From Sphagnum compactum (lineage: Eukaryota > Bryophyta > Sphagnopsida > Sphagnales), in contig OZ234493.1 in the NCBI GenBank assembly GCA_965153455.1, positions 1,488,001 through 1,552,000 on the forward strand: a stretch of DNA of 64,000 bases, given 5' to 3'. The notes under the pieces were generated by a model. That model was given only the letters and a program-made list of their open reading frames with translations. It made no database searches and was not told the DNA's origin. The translations under genes were made by a program, and so were the position numbers. Position 1 is the stretch's first letter. Every line of letters starts with the position of its first letter. Positions 47,475 through 59,700 of this stretch are shown here, one piece after another.

Positions 47475-49491
47475 ATGAAGAGCGCGTCTTCCGGCCGGTC
47501 CAGCTGCTTCGTGATTCTCCATCTGCTGTTGGTTTCGTCGACATATCTATTGTCATCGTCACCTCAGTTGGTGCAATCGACAGCAAGAGCGGACTTTATC
47601 ACTAAGCACGAGAACAATGCCGTCGAGCTGGGCACCAAGAAATCGGCGATTGGCGCCGTGAGTACTATCGTGGTGCATCAAGGGGGCTTAGGGGATTACA
47701 AGACAGTGGGTGAAGCAATTGCTGCGATCCCGCAACACAATACAGCACCCATCACTGTGTACATCCGCGCGGGAGTCTACGAGTAAGAGAATAGAATTGC
47801 TGCAGTGTTGATTCTCACGACCCTTCTTCTCATGCACTTCTGTGAGAGAAGTAATCTGTGCAGCAGCTCGTAGCCGTGGATTGCGGCAAAAATGAGCTAG
47901 AAAACTTCTTCCCGATCATCTGTTGCAGCCGCCTAGTGCGAAGTCTGCTAATGAAAATTGTTCTGTAAGTCCATAGCTGCTGATCAGTAGTTGCTGCTGT
48001 TTTCTGCGGGTTTCAGGGAACAAGTTGTGATTCTAAAGACGCAAACGCATGTCACATTGGTAGGAGACGGTCGAGACGTGACGAAGATCACCTCAAAACA
48101 GACTGCAGGAGCCACTGGCACCACCTACACATCATCAACCTTCGGCATCAGTGCTCCATACTTCACTGCCAAGAACATAACTTTCGAGGTACCCAGGTCG
48201 TGCAGTTCCAGCTGCTGCTGTGGATTCATCAGTTCTCCTCATGTGCAAGCAAGCAGTGATCGCGGCCTGATCATCGATGTTGCAGATGACTCTCTCTAGC
48301 TAGCTAGATACGTCGATATTGAGAGCTCCAAGCTGTACGTTGCTGCTGCTGCTGCTGCTGCTGAATGCTGATTTGTTTGGACATGTGTTTGTTGCAGAAT
48401 GCTTCGCCGATTCCTGTCGATGGTGCTGTTCAACAGCAAGCTGTAGCACTGAGGACAACAGGCGACTTCAATGCCTTTTACGGTTGCGGGTTCTTGGGAG
48501 GTCAGGATACCTTGTACGATGACAGAGGTCGACACTACTTCAAAGACTGCTTCATCCAGGGCTCAGTAGACTTCATCTTCGGCGATGGCACGTCCTTGTA
48601 TGCGGTGAGAAGAAGATAGCTGGTTCCTTGAAGAAGCTGGTTCTTCCCGGAGCCGCCTGTAATATGCAGCTCCAGGAAGCTTAAACCCAGCTTCTTCGTT
48701 GATTTCTAGTCCGATGTTTGTGTATTCCTGTGGTAAGTAAGAATGGGTTTTGATCGGATTTATTCTCAGAATGTGTTTGATCGAGTTGTTCTCAGTATGA
48801 CAATCAAGCTGCCTGCCATGGATCTGTGCGTGCCTGCAGAATTGCCAGCTGAATGTGATTGCTACAGCCGGGGGCGGATCATTGACGGCGCAGAAAAGGA
48901 TGTCTGCCCAAGAGCAATCAGGGTACTCGTTTGTGAACTGCGTGGTGACGGGAACTGGACCTCCAGCTGTCTTATTGGGACGAGCATGGGGAGCTTACTC
49001 GCGCGTGGTTTTCTCCTACACTTATTTCGACAACATCATCGCACCACAGGGCTGGTTTGATTGGAACATTCCTGCAAGACAAAGGTAAGAGCTCAGAGTC
49101 TCCACAGGCTTGGGCTGTCTCCTGCACGTGTTCAGTGGATGATCTTCATCAACACTAGAACAACAACAAGAGCTGTAGAAGAGCTGTATTAGTCTGATCT
49201 AGTATTGGGTTAGAAGACATGTGTGGCGTCGACAAGCTAGCAAAGTCGTTCCCATGTTGCAGGCTGCGGCAGCAGCTATGATGCTGGATTCTGGCAGACA
49301 TGGAGATGATTTTATTGTGTGTTCTGGGAATGTGCAGTACGGTGTTCTATGCGCAATACAAGTGCACAGGTCCTGGAGCAAATGAGAATGGACGGGTTGC
49401 ATGGTCTCATGAACTCACTGACGCTGAAGCTGCTCCTTTCCTGTCCACCTCTTTCATCAACGGCAACTTGTGGGTTGACGCACAGGCCTAG
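47475..49491 (+). CDS. Pectin methylesterase, five exons
   Basis: Removes methyl groups from homogalacturonan in the cell wall, changing wall stiffness and its susceptibility to pectin-cutting enzymes. Exons: 47475-47782, 48017-48188, 48398-48604, 48840-49084 and 49338-49491, all with GT-AG introns. They total 1086 nt in frame, encoding 361 residues. A hydrophobic N-terminal segment (about residues 10-38) is a secretion signal. There is no inhibitor-like pro-domain, so this is the short type. Active-site residues are in place with the family's spacing: Q174 (QAVAL), Q196 and D197 (GGQDTLY), D218 (VDFIFG), and R277 and W279 (LGRAWG). The LGRAWG form instead of LGRPW occurs in a subset of plant enzymes. 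One small oddity is GDG after the catalytic Asp loop, where GNG or GNA is common. The transcript start was not fixed. A TATA-like gtatatat lies about 25 bases before the ATG, which is probably too close to be the promoter. Confidence 0.94.
48343..48364. repeat. (CTG)n microsatellite in pectin methylesterase intron 2
   Basis: About seven CTG/GCT units just before the acceptor region of intron 2. A shorter CTG run is found upstream of the gene at about 46868-46892. Confidence 0.9.
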
Positions 49492-49499
49492 AAACACAC

Positions 49500-49850
49500 A
49501 CCACAAAGTTGTTCATTTCAATCCTCCTTAGCTCATCCCCAGTTTTTCCCACAGCAAAGCTCACGAGATCAACTCCAGCTCATGGGGTCTTCTAAGTGGT
49601 AATAAAGCTGGGAGCTGGAAGGCATTGTAGCTAGCTGGTGGACCATCTGTCGACCATTCAAGAAACCGCACACAAAAGTTCTCAATTTCTCTCAACATTA
49701 AGATGCAGAAGAAGAGCTTGTCGAATTCGAGGTAGTCCCATGTCTGCAATCGTGGAACTCGTCCATGAAAGAGACACATCTACGAGTCCTTTCGTCGTGG
49801 TGGTCTCACCGCTCCCAATCGACCAGGGCTATCCAAACGCGTGAAGGCTT
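49500..49850. other. Downstream region of the pectin methylesterase gene
   Basis: Probably contains the 3' untranslated region; no firm polyadenylation signal was chosen (aataaa appears within gtaataaagc near 49600). The 60-70-codon frames on both strands have no recognisable domain. Confidence 0.4.
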
Positions 49851-49854
49851 GGGT

Positions 49855-49995
49855 TCCAATCTAGACCCAAGATTTAGGGTTCAGGGTATTTTCAAAATTC
49901 AGAGTTTAGGGTTTAGGGTATTTCCAGAACTTAGATTTCTGGAGTATTTCCAGGGATTAGGGTATTTCCAGGGTTTAGAGTTCGGTGTACTGGAG
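49855..49995 (+). repeat. Telomere-like minisatellite, unit about 19 bp
   Basis: The words gatttagggttcagggtatt, gtttagggtttagggtattt and cagggattagggtatttcca make four to five degenerate units in which a TTTAGGG-like core alternates with tatttccag. True telomeric TTTAGGG repeats are only present once or twice in a row. This is an interstitial degenerate tract, not a chromosome end. Confidence 0.75.
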
Positions 49996-49999
49996 GATA

Positions 50000-51639
50000 T
50001 TGGAGAGTGTCAGTCACTCTTGGAGGTTGGAATGTGTGGTTAACTTAGGTCTTGGAGAATTTAATTATCTGTTGTGGAATTTAGACAGAAATTATGGGAG
50101 GCTGATGCATTAGTCTGTCTCTTCTTTGATGAACACTTAATTCCCTTTCTGCTCTTCTTCTTCATTCCTATTCAATAAACTTACATGTCTATCAATTCCA
50201 TCAGCTCATTGTTCAAGGGTGGGTTAAGTTCTGTTGTTGCCATCCAAGCTATGCTCACTGCCCGAGCCTATTTTGTTGCTTGCCTGATGAGAACTGAGAG
50301 ACACTTCCCTGGGCAGAACTTTCAAATATACGGGTCATTTCCCCCACTTCAAATCTACTAAACACCTTGATCTCACTCCAAGCTCGCCACACAACCCTAC
50401 CTCACCTAGTTGATTTGGGTTTGCCATTTTATGGTAGTCCAGGAGGAGAAGAAGAGCGGCCCAGGTGGAGGGGTATGGGTTTAGGGTTAGGGTATGGCAG
50501 ATATGGGATTAACCAGGAGGTACTTCAAGTAATTAGTTGGCAGTTTCTGCAGTGATTTTGTGAATCTCTCTGTCATCAGCAGCTAGGCTGGCTGACTACA
50601 ATGACCACTACCAACCAGAATGTGGATTCTTTCCTAGTACTAATAAGGAAACCAGACTAGGTATAATTAACTACTTATCAAGAATTCCTTGACAATTGTG
50701 GACTCCCAGTCTCCAACCAACGGCATTGGTAGTGACAACCCATCCAGGAGTACTATAAAGTGCATAGGAAAGTTGATAGTAGATCCTACAAGCGAGCTAG
50801 TACGAATTTTCAACCTCTACATTCTTCAAAATAGAAATGTGTTTCTTGCTTGCCATTTGAAGAGGCCCCTTGAAGAAGCTTTTCTTTTTCTTTTTTTCAT
50901 CTTAGCAAAAAGATAAAATATATATACAACAAGAATATGCTGTTTCAGATTATTTCACATTCAGATCAGATAGCTGAAGGGGCCATCATCCATAAGACAT
51001 TATAGCAAATCGGACTACCAAAAAAAAACCATGAAAGTAAACAAAAGTTAAGAATCCTTTTATGTTATTGGAACATAATACAAAAATCTGGCAATTTTTT
51101 AATTTAATTTTCTGAAATTTGGGGACTAGAAAAACCGAAAAACACTTGTTACTGCCATTTGGAAAATATTAAACAGGCCAATATATATTTGAATGCTACC
51201 AATATGAAAGGACTACCCCCCATCACCATGATGTCATCCTTCCCCTTGCCCTCATAACCTCCGGGCTCTCCGTTTCCCTCCCCACATAACAAGTCATCCG
51301 TTCATCAACATCAATTACACCAGCGTCACCTATTTTGCGTAACGAACCATCAACATCCCCATCCCCATGGTACTCTTATGCCATGCATGCCATACCACCA
51401 TGTCTTCTCGCTGTCATGACAACGGACCTTTTCGCTTTAGAGCATTGCCGTCATCCTTCGTCATTGCACATGTTTTTTGCGTTTTGTATCGCACAGGCTT
51501 GCAACATCCCCCTCCATCATTTCTCTACGTGCATGTGCCCATTGTCACATGCTCTTGCAACAGCTTTGGTTCTTCTCTGATGCCTTTGTCGTTGATCGAT
51601 TACATCAATACAATTGCTACAAGTGCTTCTACAACACCC
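50000..51639. other. Intergenic DNA up to the MULE arm, no gene seen
   Basis: No domain was recognised. A 75-codon + frame at 50689-50916 has an unbiased amino-acid mix but no splice context or family match. The stretch 51190-51640 is C-rich with ccatcacca words and may be the outer part of the MULE arm, whose partner would lie beyond the end of the window. Confidence 0.35.
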
Positions 51640-52630
51640 TATCCAAGTGCATGCATTGCCCAATTCGAAGATCCTACATTGCTTGTAGTTTGCTTGTAGA
51701 AATTACATGTTATTAACTTCGTTGTAGAAATTACATGTAGAAGAAGTTATCTCTACTTAGCAAGCTGGATGCATGAATTATAGGTGGAAGTTCATTTTTC
51801 AGTCCCTTTCCGAAGCTGCCAAGTGCACAGTTTTGTTCAAATCTACATGGAGATGTTTTTTCCCTTCCTTCTTCATTGTTACCTTCATTAGTTTGGTCAA
51901 AGTCTTCAACATCTTGCATCTCCCAAAATGATCCGAATTCCCCCTTCTTGATTAGATAGATAGCAATTCCTTGATCGCATGTTTCTTACAAGTATTATTC
52001 TTTCATTTGATTTCAACTATGCTCAGTGACATTCTACAAAAGACCTAGCTCTTCTTAGTGATCCCTAAATTCGAAAAGGTATGCATTGTTCAGCAGTTTC
52101 CCTTGTAACATGTACATATTATTAAGTTTTCTTGTTTCCATGGTTTTTTTTTTGTTTCTTTTCCTTTGTAACCTACAACTCATTTCAAACAAAGCATTCA
52201 ATTAGATTGTAGTCCTAGGCTTTCCCTTATAACATGCATGCCCACAAATTGTCCCCATTTTGTGCTAACAATGTCTTTGTGGTGCCTCTGTAGATCAATT
52301 GAATCACATTGTGTAACCTAAAATTCATTTCAACAAGGTACTCATTCCAAGCAACCTCAATAAATCCTTTGTAACATGCCCACAAACAGTGTTTAATTCA
52401 CTATCTTGCCTAAATTGCCCTATTTTGTCAACTCAATCTTAATTGAAACATGACTTACTAAATGACTTTTTAATTCCAAGTAACATGTCCATGCCTTGTA
52501 ACAAGCCCCCCCTTACAATAGTTTACCTTGTGAGTCCTTTGATGGAACTTGTTTGATGGTGTTGTAACTAGGTCCACTTGCTCAAATAATACAATGATTC
52601 CAATTTCATGTAACATCTCACAACATACCC
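51640..52630. repeat. MULE left terminal inverted arm
   Basis: Aligns with the reverse complement of 63003-64000. For example, gtagtttgcttgtagaaatt (left) and its complement near 63935-63955 are matched without a gap. Within the arm the motif cc(t)t(g/a)taacatg recurs at roughly 100-base intervals (52101, 52210, 52370, 52480, 52500, 52607). Small indels separate the arms (for example around 51840), showing independent ageing. Confidence 0.85.
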
Positions 52631-53203
52631 CCAAAAGTTACAATTGTTGTGTCTTCAACTCACTATGAAGTTAGTGGTAACTCCACATGATGTACCTAGA
52701 AGTTACATGACAAAGGACCCATGTTCATTGATAAACATGTACACAAAATAGAAGTTAATGGTGCTTGTCTTAACACATGTTACAAGCGCATTCTAAAGCT
52801 TGTAATTGAACTAAACACATGACGTTTGCACCATGTAACACACCAAATACCTACAATGCCCACTCTTCATACATTTATCAATCACTTTCTAGAAAATCCC
52901 TATGACACTTTAAGCTCCAACCATTATTGTCTAGGTTGCATTTGAAAGTTGACTCCTTATGAGAAGGATGTAACAATCCATTTTGAATTTCTGCTTGAAG
53001 TGTTTTTTGCTTGCCACTAATATTTTGCAAAACAATTTGTTAGAACAATACAAATGTTCCATCAACAACATGTTATTTCGTGCTTCCTCCAACAATTCAA
53101 ATTGAAGGCAACAAATTTCATCCTCTAAATCCACCTTGGATGATGCTTTTGGGCTCCTTGATGTTGGTGGAATGTACTACACATTGCTTAGTGAATTGCC
53201 TAG

Positions 53204-56200
53204 CTACCTAGTAGCACTCAATAGATTTTGGAACCCTTCATGAATTGTCCCTTTCAAAGCACCACAATAATGTGTTATCGTACCTTTTACAAGCTCAGGA
53301 TGAAAAAGTTGGAGTACTTTGACTTGGTGCTTGCAAATGTTCCCATGTGCATACAGGTAGTCGCAAGATGCCCATTCAGATTTTGGATTGTGAACGCAAT
53401 ACTTTTTGTGAAGTTGCTTCCTGGACATAACTAGTGCCACTCTAGAATTGCTAGTTGGTAACGCGACACAAGCATCTAGATTCATCTTCACCTTCAAGAG
53501 CACATTAATGACAAATTGTTCTCATTTTTTATTTAAAACAAATCCATGGTTTTTTTTGCAAGGACTGGTACCAATAATGAAGCAAAACATCACCAACTAA
53601 TTCATGTATTGCCCAATCCACACGTCTCCCATGGAATCTACCCTTAAAGGAATGAAGGGTGGCCTTCAGATTTGCATGGTAGTTCTCAATGGCCACATTA
53701 ATATCATGCCCTACGTAAGGTAAGTTACGGTTACCCACCACCCACATTTGAGTTTTTTATAGCCATTCAAACTTTATGTAATTCCAAAATGAATTAGCAG
53801 TGGGCATTTCATTTGCTACCCTTGCAAATTCAACTTTTGCCCATGGATCCAACTCTTGATCATTTGGGCAATCTATGTTGTACATTACATTTCCCAACAC
53901 CTTGAGTGCACTTGCACGAGTAGAAGCATCCTTAATTTTAATGCATGCTTGCTTCAACTAAGTTCTTTTGACATGTCACAAACATAAAAATATCTTTGTT
54001 CCTAGCCATACTTGCCTGGTCACATGCAATCAAACTCCAGTTATGTAAAATGAACATAGGGGTACATTCACACTACAACAAAAGGTGTCCTTGTACGCCA
54101 AGTGATTTCACTGGATTTTGAGTGAATTCATCAATTGTAGTGGACGGGGACCAGTGAAGAAGTAGTGAATTCACTGGTTTAGTGAACAGGGACTAATGAA
54201 TTGCACCCACATTTTGTAGCAATGTCAAGAAACTCCAATGATAATAAGATAATTTTAGTAATGTAAATGTAACAAACTTGTAATGTGAAAAGTTACCAAA
54301 CGTGTAGAGCCTAATTACAAACCATGTCACACACAAACTTCACATGCAAAAAGTTGTGGTTACATGCAATGAACCATACTTATCATTAAGATATTATAGG
54401 TATATAATATTTGTTAGAGTTAAAATATGTTATCTAGATAGTTAGGTTGGGTTGGTTGTAAGTTTTTGAAACTTGTTACTTGTGATAGAAAACCACCAAG
54501 GACGAATAAAAACGGTTGTATCATCATGTACCTTAGGTTGTTTATTTCAGCTCGAGCATCATCAACAATGAATGCATTAAGGTGTTAATCAGCCTTAACA
54601 ATCAACAAACTTTTGTTCAAATCATCCATCCAAGGGGACAAATCACATGTCTTGTAACTTGAAATGATTATGTAGGCAATAGGCACACCATTATGCCATT
54701 CATAAAAAACCATCATGGTGTACAATGGAAATTGTGGACATAAGAACACCAAGTTGGCATGTTATATAAAAAACAATGTTACTAATTACAAGTCACAATG
54801 GCATTGTTGGACAAAACTTATAACATGCCACATGAAAAGTTGCAAAAATAAATTACAAAATTACCACTTACATGTTAGAAAATGATAATCATCAACAAAA
54901 CATGTTACATATTAGAATGGAAGGTAGACAACAACATATGTTACAACAAAATACTTGTAACATGCACACACTGAATATTAGGATATTTGCATATATTGTA
55001 TGTTATTGGAACAATGTATCCCTAAAGTAAAAAGATATGGCTACCTTTTTGTCATTTGTTCCGAACATAGCATCAATAGATACACCACTTTCATGTCCAT
55101 GACATAACATCATCTCCTTTTGCCACTTAGTTTGTATGCCGATTGGGAAAGGCATGTTACCACCATGCAAGTTTCTTTCAACTTGAACACTAGATTCTTG
55201 TAGAAAAAAATCGTTTCCCTGTTTTCAGTGACCCACATTCGAACATTTTTTGCATCATTTTCATCTTTCTTGTAGGTTTCTTTTGCAAGATTTCCTGCTA
55301 GGTTACAAACATCTTGCTCACATAAAAAGAAATCCCTTGACAGGTCTCCATTTTTCTCCATGATTTCCTTAACTCAAGATTTGTGCTTGTTCATAATTTG
55401 ATATATAGAAAGGCCCAAGCAAAGGTTTTCCAAAACAAAGGATTTTATTTCCTCTAATACATGGGCAAAGAATGCTAACTTGTAACCAGATTTGACATTA
55501 CCATGGACAACAAGACACAATTTGTTGACATGTTGAAAAGTGGCATAAGAAACTTCAGCAATTGTCAGGTGAAGGTAAAATCTTTTTAAAGTGAATGCAC
55601 AACAACACCCTATGAATCTCCTTGGCTTTTCATGGAAGTTCAAAGACCCTTATGCCCTTGGCAATCTCATTGCCTTTGTTTTTCCTCTTGGTTTTCTTGG
55701 AGGCCATGTTGGGTTGGAGCATTTGCATGGTGCCAGAAGAATCTGTTAATCCATATTCACAGTGGTACTTGCGTAGAATTCAATGCCATCACGCACATTG
55801 GTGGATGCATACAAACCTTAATAATGTAAACTAAAATGTATTATGACATGTCACATTAATCTAAAAATGTGCATGCAATATTATATGTTAGAAATAAATG
55901 GTTTAATAAAGCCTAATTGACATTCCCACTTTATAATATATATGTTCATTATGTTCTACAAGTATTGCATTGTAACAATGCTCTCACATAACTTTAATGA
56001 ACAACGACAATCAAGATTAGTTGATGCCTTAATTTTTGCATGATTGTTTTACGTATGTCTTTGAAATAACATGTACAATCATGTTACATGTTATGGACCA
56101 TTAACTTTTAGTTGATTTATCGCATGCTTCTAAAATAGTTGTTCCATCGTGGATTTTTCAAGTATTCATTGACCCAGTTGTCTTTCCGGATGAATTTGCA

Positions 56201-56302
56201 TTGCGCATCCCCTCTTGTTTCTTCCCTAGCCAAGAAATCATGAACTTTGTCCCATGGAATATATGCCACATAAACCTTTTTTTGAATGCATGTGCCATCC
56301 AC
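53204..56302 (-). pseudogene. MULE transposase, decayed, with SWIM-like zinc finger
   Basis: Pieces in order on the minus strand: 56302-56117 (IPWDKVHDFLAREETRGDAQ), 55643-55374 and 55361-55050 (FLCEQDVCNLAGNLAKETYK, then ESGVSIDAMFGTNDKK, the first catalytic Asp region), about 54755-54650 (PLYTMMVFYEWHNGVPIAYI), 53957-53757, 53747-53529 and 53503-53204 (CDYLYAHGNICKHQVKVL). These match the layout of plant MULE/FAR1-related transposases: N-terminal DNA-binding part, DDE nuclease, then SWIM zinc finger. The SWIM motif should be CxC...CxH but reads C-D-Y, so a zinc-binding Cys is lost. Stops and at least one frameshift (near 55170) separate the pieces. The gene cannot encode an active enzyme. 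Confidence 0.75.
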
Positions 56303-56476
56303 AACATGTTGTGGACAACGTGTTGTGGAGTTACATGGTACTCATTCCACCAACAAATGTCCTTATAGTTAAAAAGACATGGAGGTGGTTATTAAACATG
56401 TCCCATCATTACTTCCAAAGTTTCTTTACATTAATCCATGTACACTTTCCCATAATTTAAAATTTTAGCATATCAA

Positions 56477-56481
56477 TGCCA
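56477..56481. repeat. Target-site duplication of the copia element, left
   Basis: tgcca immediately before the LTR, identical to 62599-62603. Five bases is the usual length for Ty1/copia insertions. Confidence 0.95.
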
Positions 56482-56795
56482 TGTTAACAAATAGGAGATC
56501 TACTCAAGTGCAAACATAAAACTTTATTGAAAGGAAACTATAACACGATGCTCACAACACAAAACACAAAATCAAGAACTCTTCAAAGTTCTTATCACAA
56601 GAAATACACAAACTTGTGTAATGAAGAAAAGATAAGCAAACCATCAACACCAAGGTATTTAACTAAAAAGACCAAACCACAAATAACCAAACTAAAATAA
56701 GTAACGAAAGTAATTCAACCTTGTGAAAGTAACCTAGTTACTTTCCTACTCCAGTAACTAATGAAACCTAACTAGTTGAGCTTGAATTCTCAACA
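56482..56795 (-). repeat. copia 3' LTR
   Basis: 314 bp, adjoined on its right by ctccccctcaagctc, which is the purine tract gagcttgagggggag on the element's sense strand. Differences from the other LTR: acacaaaaca/acaaaaaaca, actctt/actcct, agataag/agagaag, attcaacc/atttaacc. Confidence 0.97.
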
Positions 56796-59700
56796 CTCCC
56801 CCTCAAGCTCAAATCCATTTTTAGTACACCAAACATTTTTCTAAACTTCTTTAGCTTGTCTGTACCTAAAGCCTTTGTGAAAATGTCAGCAACTTGATCT
56901 TCGGTATTGACATGAATGAGGTTAATTTCTTTTGTTAGAAATTTTTCTCTAATAAAGTGGTAGTGCACCTCAATGTGCTTTGTCCTAACATGATAGACCG
57001 GGTTGTTAGCAAGTAGTATGCTACTAAGGTTATCACAATAGATGACAACAGGAGCATCCACTAACTGTCCCAAATCTGAAAATAGTTTTTGTAACCAAAC
57101 TACTTCACATGCAACAATTGTTGCACCTCTGAATTCTGCTTCCGTGCTTGATAATGCAACTGTTGGTTGTTTTTTACTGCTCCAACTAACAGCACCACTT
57201 CCAAAAGAAAACATGAAACCACTGGTTGATCTTCTATCTGAACCATTGCCAGCCCAATCAGCATCCGTGTATCCATGTACTTGTAACTGGCTCTTGGCTT
57301 CATAAAAAATTCCACATTGCAAGGTATGTTTTATGTACCTCAGTATGCGCTTCACTGCATCCAAATGTGGCTTTCGTGGTGTTTGCATGAATTGACTCAC
57401 CACTCCAACTGCATAACTAAAATCTAGCCTTGTGATGGTCATGTAGATCAAACTCCCCACTATGCGCCTGTACATAGTGGCATCCTCCACAAGGTCTCCT
57501 TCATCTGCACTTAACTTCACATTTTGCTCCAATGGAATTGAAATGGGTTTGCACCCTGTCATCCCATATTCGGATAATTTGTTCAAGGCATATTGCCTTT
57601 GTAGTAACCATATCCCTTTCGGGGAATGGATTACCTCAATGCCGAGGAAATAACGCAACTCTCCCAAATCCTTCATCTCAAACTTTTGCTTCAAAAGCTT
57701 CTTCAAATCAGAGATGTCTGCATCACTATATCCTGTGATAATCAAGTCATCAACATAGATGACTATGACTACAATCCCATGATTTGTCTTTCTCACATAT
57801 AGTGAAAAATCTGCATTGGATGTTTGAAATCCACTTGTGACAAGATATTGTCCAATCTTATCTGACCAAGCTCTAGGTGCTTGTTTCAAGCCGTACAACG
57901 CTTTCTTCAACCTACAAACCAAATTAGGATGTGTTTGGTCCACATAACCTGGTGGTTGTTCCATGTACACTTCTTCCTGTAAATCTCCATGAAGAAAAGC
58001 ATTCTTTACATCCATTTGATGTAAAGACCATCCTTTTGTTATTGCCATAGCAATGATTGCTCTTACAGTTGTCATTTTGGCAACTGGACTATAGGTTTCT
58101 TCATAGTCTATGCCATAAGTTTGGGCATAACCTTTGGCAACCAATCTTGCTTTGTATCTGCTCACAGATGCATCTGCATTGTGCTTGACTTTGTACACCC
58201 ATTTGCACCCAATTCCTTTCTTGTCCTTTGGTAAAGCTACTAATTCCCAAGTAGCATTCGCATCCAAAGCCACCATCTCTTCATCCATGGCATTGTCCCA
58301 CTTAGGATTTCCAACCGCTTGTTTAAAACAAGTGGGTTCAACCTCTTGTATAACTCTCACCATGTATGCGTAATGATGAGCTACAAAGCCATCATATGTG
58401 AGTCTTTGTACAGGGTACTTGACTCGTGTGGATCTTCGTACTCCAATGTTGTTGTCAGGTGTTTTCAAAGCTTTCTTGACCATCCGAACTCCAGGAGTAG
58501 TAATTGAGGTGATTCTTGATTCTTCACCCTCACTCTTCTCTGACTCACTTGATTCACCATCTACATGAGAATTTCTAGATGATGTTTGTGAACTACCATG
58601 TACAATGTTTGAAGATCTTAATCTTCCTTTCCATGGAGTGCTACTGGACCCACTAATTGAAGATTCTTGTGGTCCACTAATTAATTGTGATTATTGTTCC
58701 ACATTTGATGAAACATCACCATTTCTAGCCTCTCCATCTTCTGCTATCTTCAATGGTGAATACCAACTAATCGTCTCATCAAACACAACATCTCTACTCA
58801 CTTGTAACTTCCAAGTGGAAGGGCTAAAACATCTATATCCCTTTTGTTCTGAAGAGTATCCAATGAAGATACATTTCTCAGCTTTTGGGTCTAGTTTTGA
58901 TCTCTTCTCATTAGGAACATGCACGTATGCAATGCAACCAAACACTCTAAGGTGTGAAACATCGGGTTTCTTGCCTGTGAATTTTTCTTCAGGTGTCATG
59001 CCATGAACTGCCGTTGTGGGTGTTCGATTCATGATGTAGATTGCAGTTGCTACCGCTTCAGCCCAAAAGTAATTTGGCAAATTCTTCTCATTCAACATGG
59101 CACGTACTATTTCTGCAATGTGCCTGTTTTTCCTTTCAGCAACTCCATTCTGCTGTGGGGAATAACTACATGAGTACTTCCTTTGAATTCCATGCTCCTT
59201 CAAGTACTCACTGAATTCATTTGAAAAATACTCTCCCCCTCCATCGGACCTTAGGCACTTGATGCTCACACCTTTCTCCTTCTCCACCATTGCTTTGAAA
59301 TTCAAAAAATATTGAAACACTTCACCTTTGTGTTTCATGAAGTAGACCCACACCTTCCTTGTGTGGTCAACAATGAAACTCACGTAGTACTTGCATCCTC
59401 CAATGGATTCTGTCTTCGTGGTCCACACATCTGAGTGGATCATTTCCAAAGGTTTGGAACTTACATGAATTGTTTGAACTGGGAAAGGATGCCTAGCTTG
59501 CTTCCCCAATTGGCATGCTTCACAAACCTCTGACATCACCTCTTCTGCTCCAAATTTGGGAAGACCTCCAACAAGTTTTTGTTTCTCCATGAACTTAAGA
59601 CGTCGGAGATTAACATGGCCAACTCGCTTGTGCCAAATTCCAATGTCTCCAGCTCCTTTTCCATGTGTGAATAACATGGAATTCACCTCAGGCATGTTCA

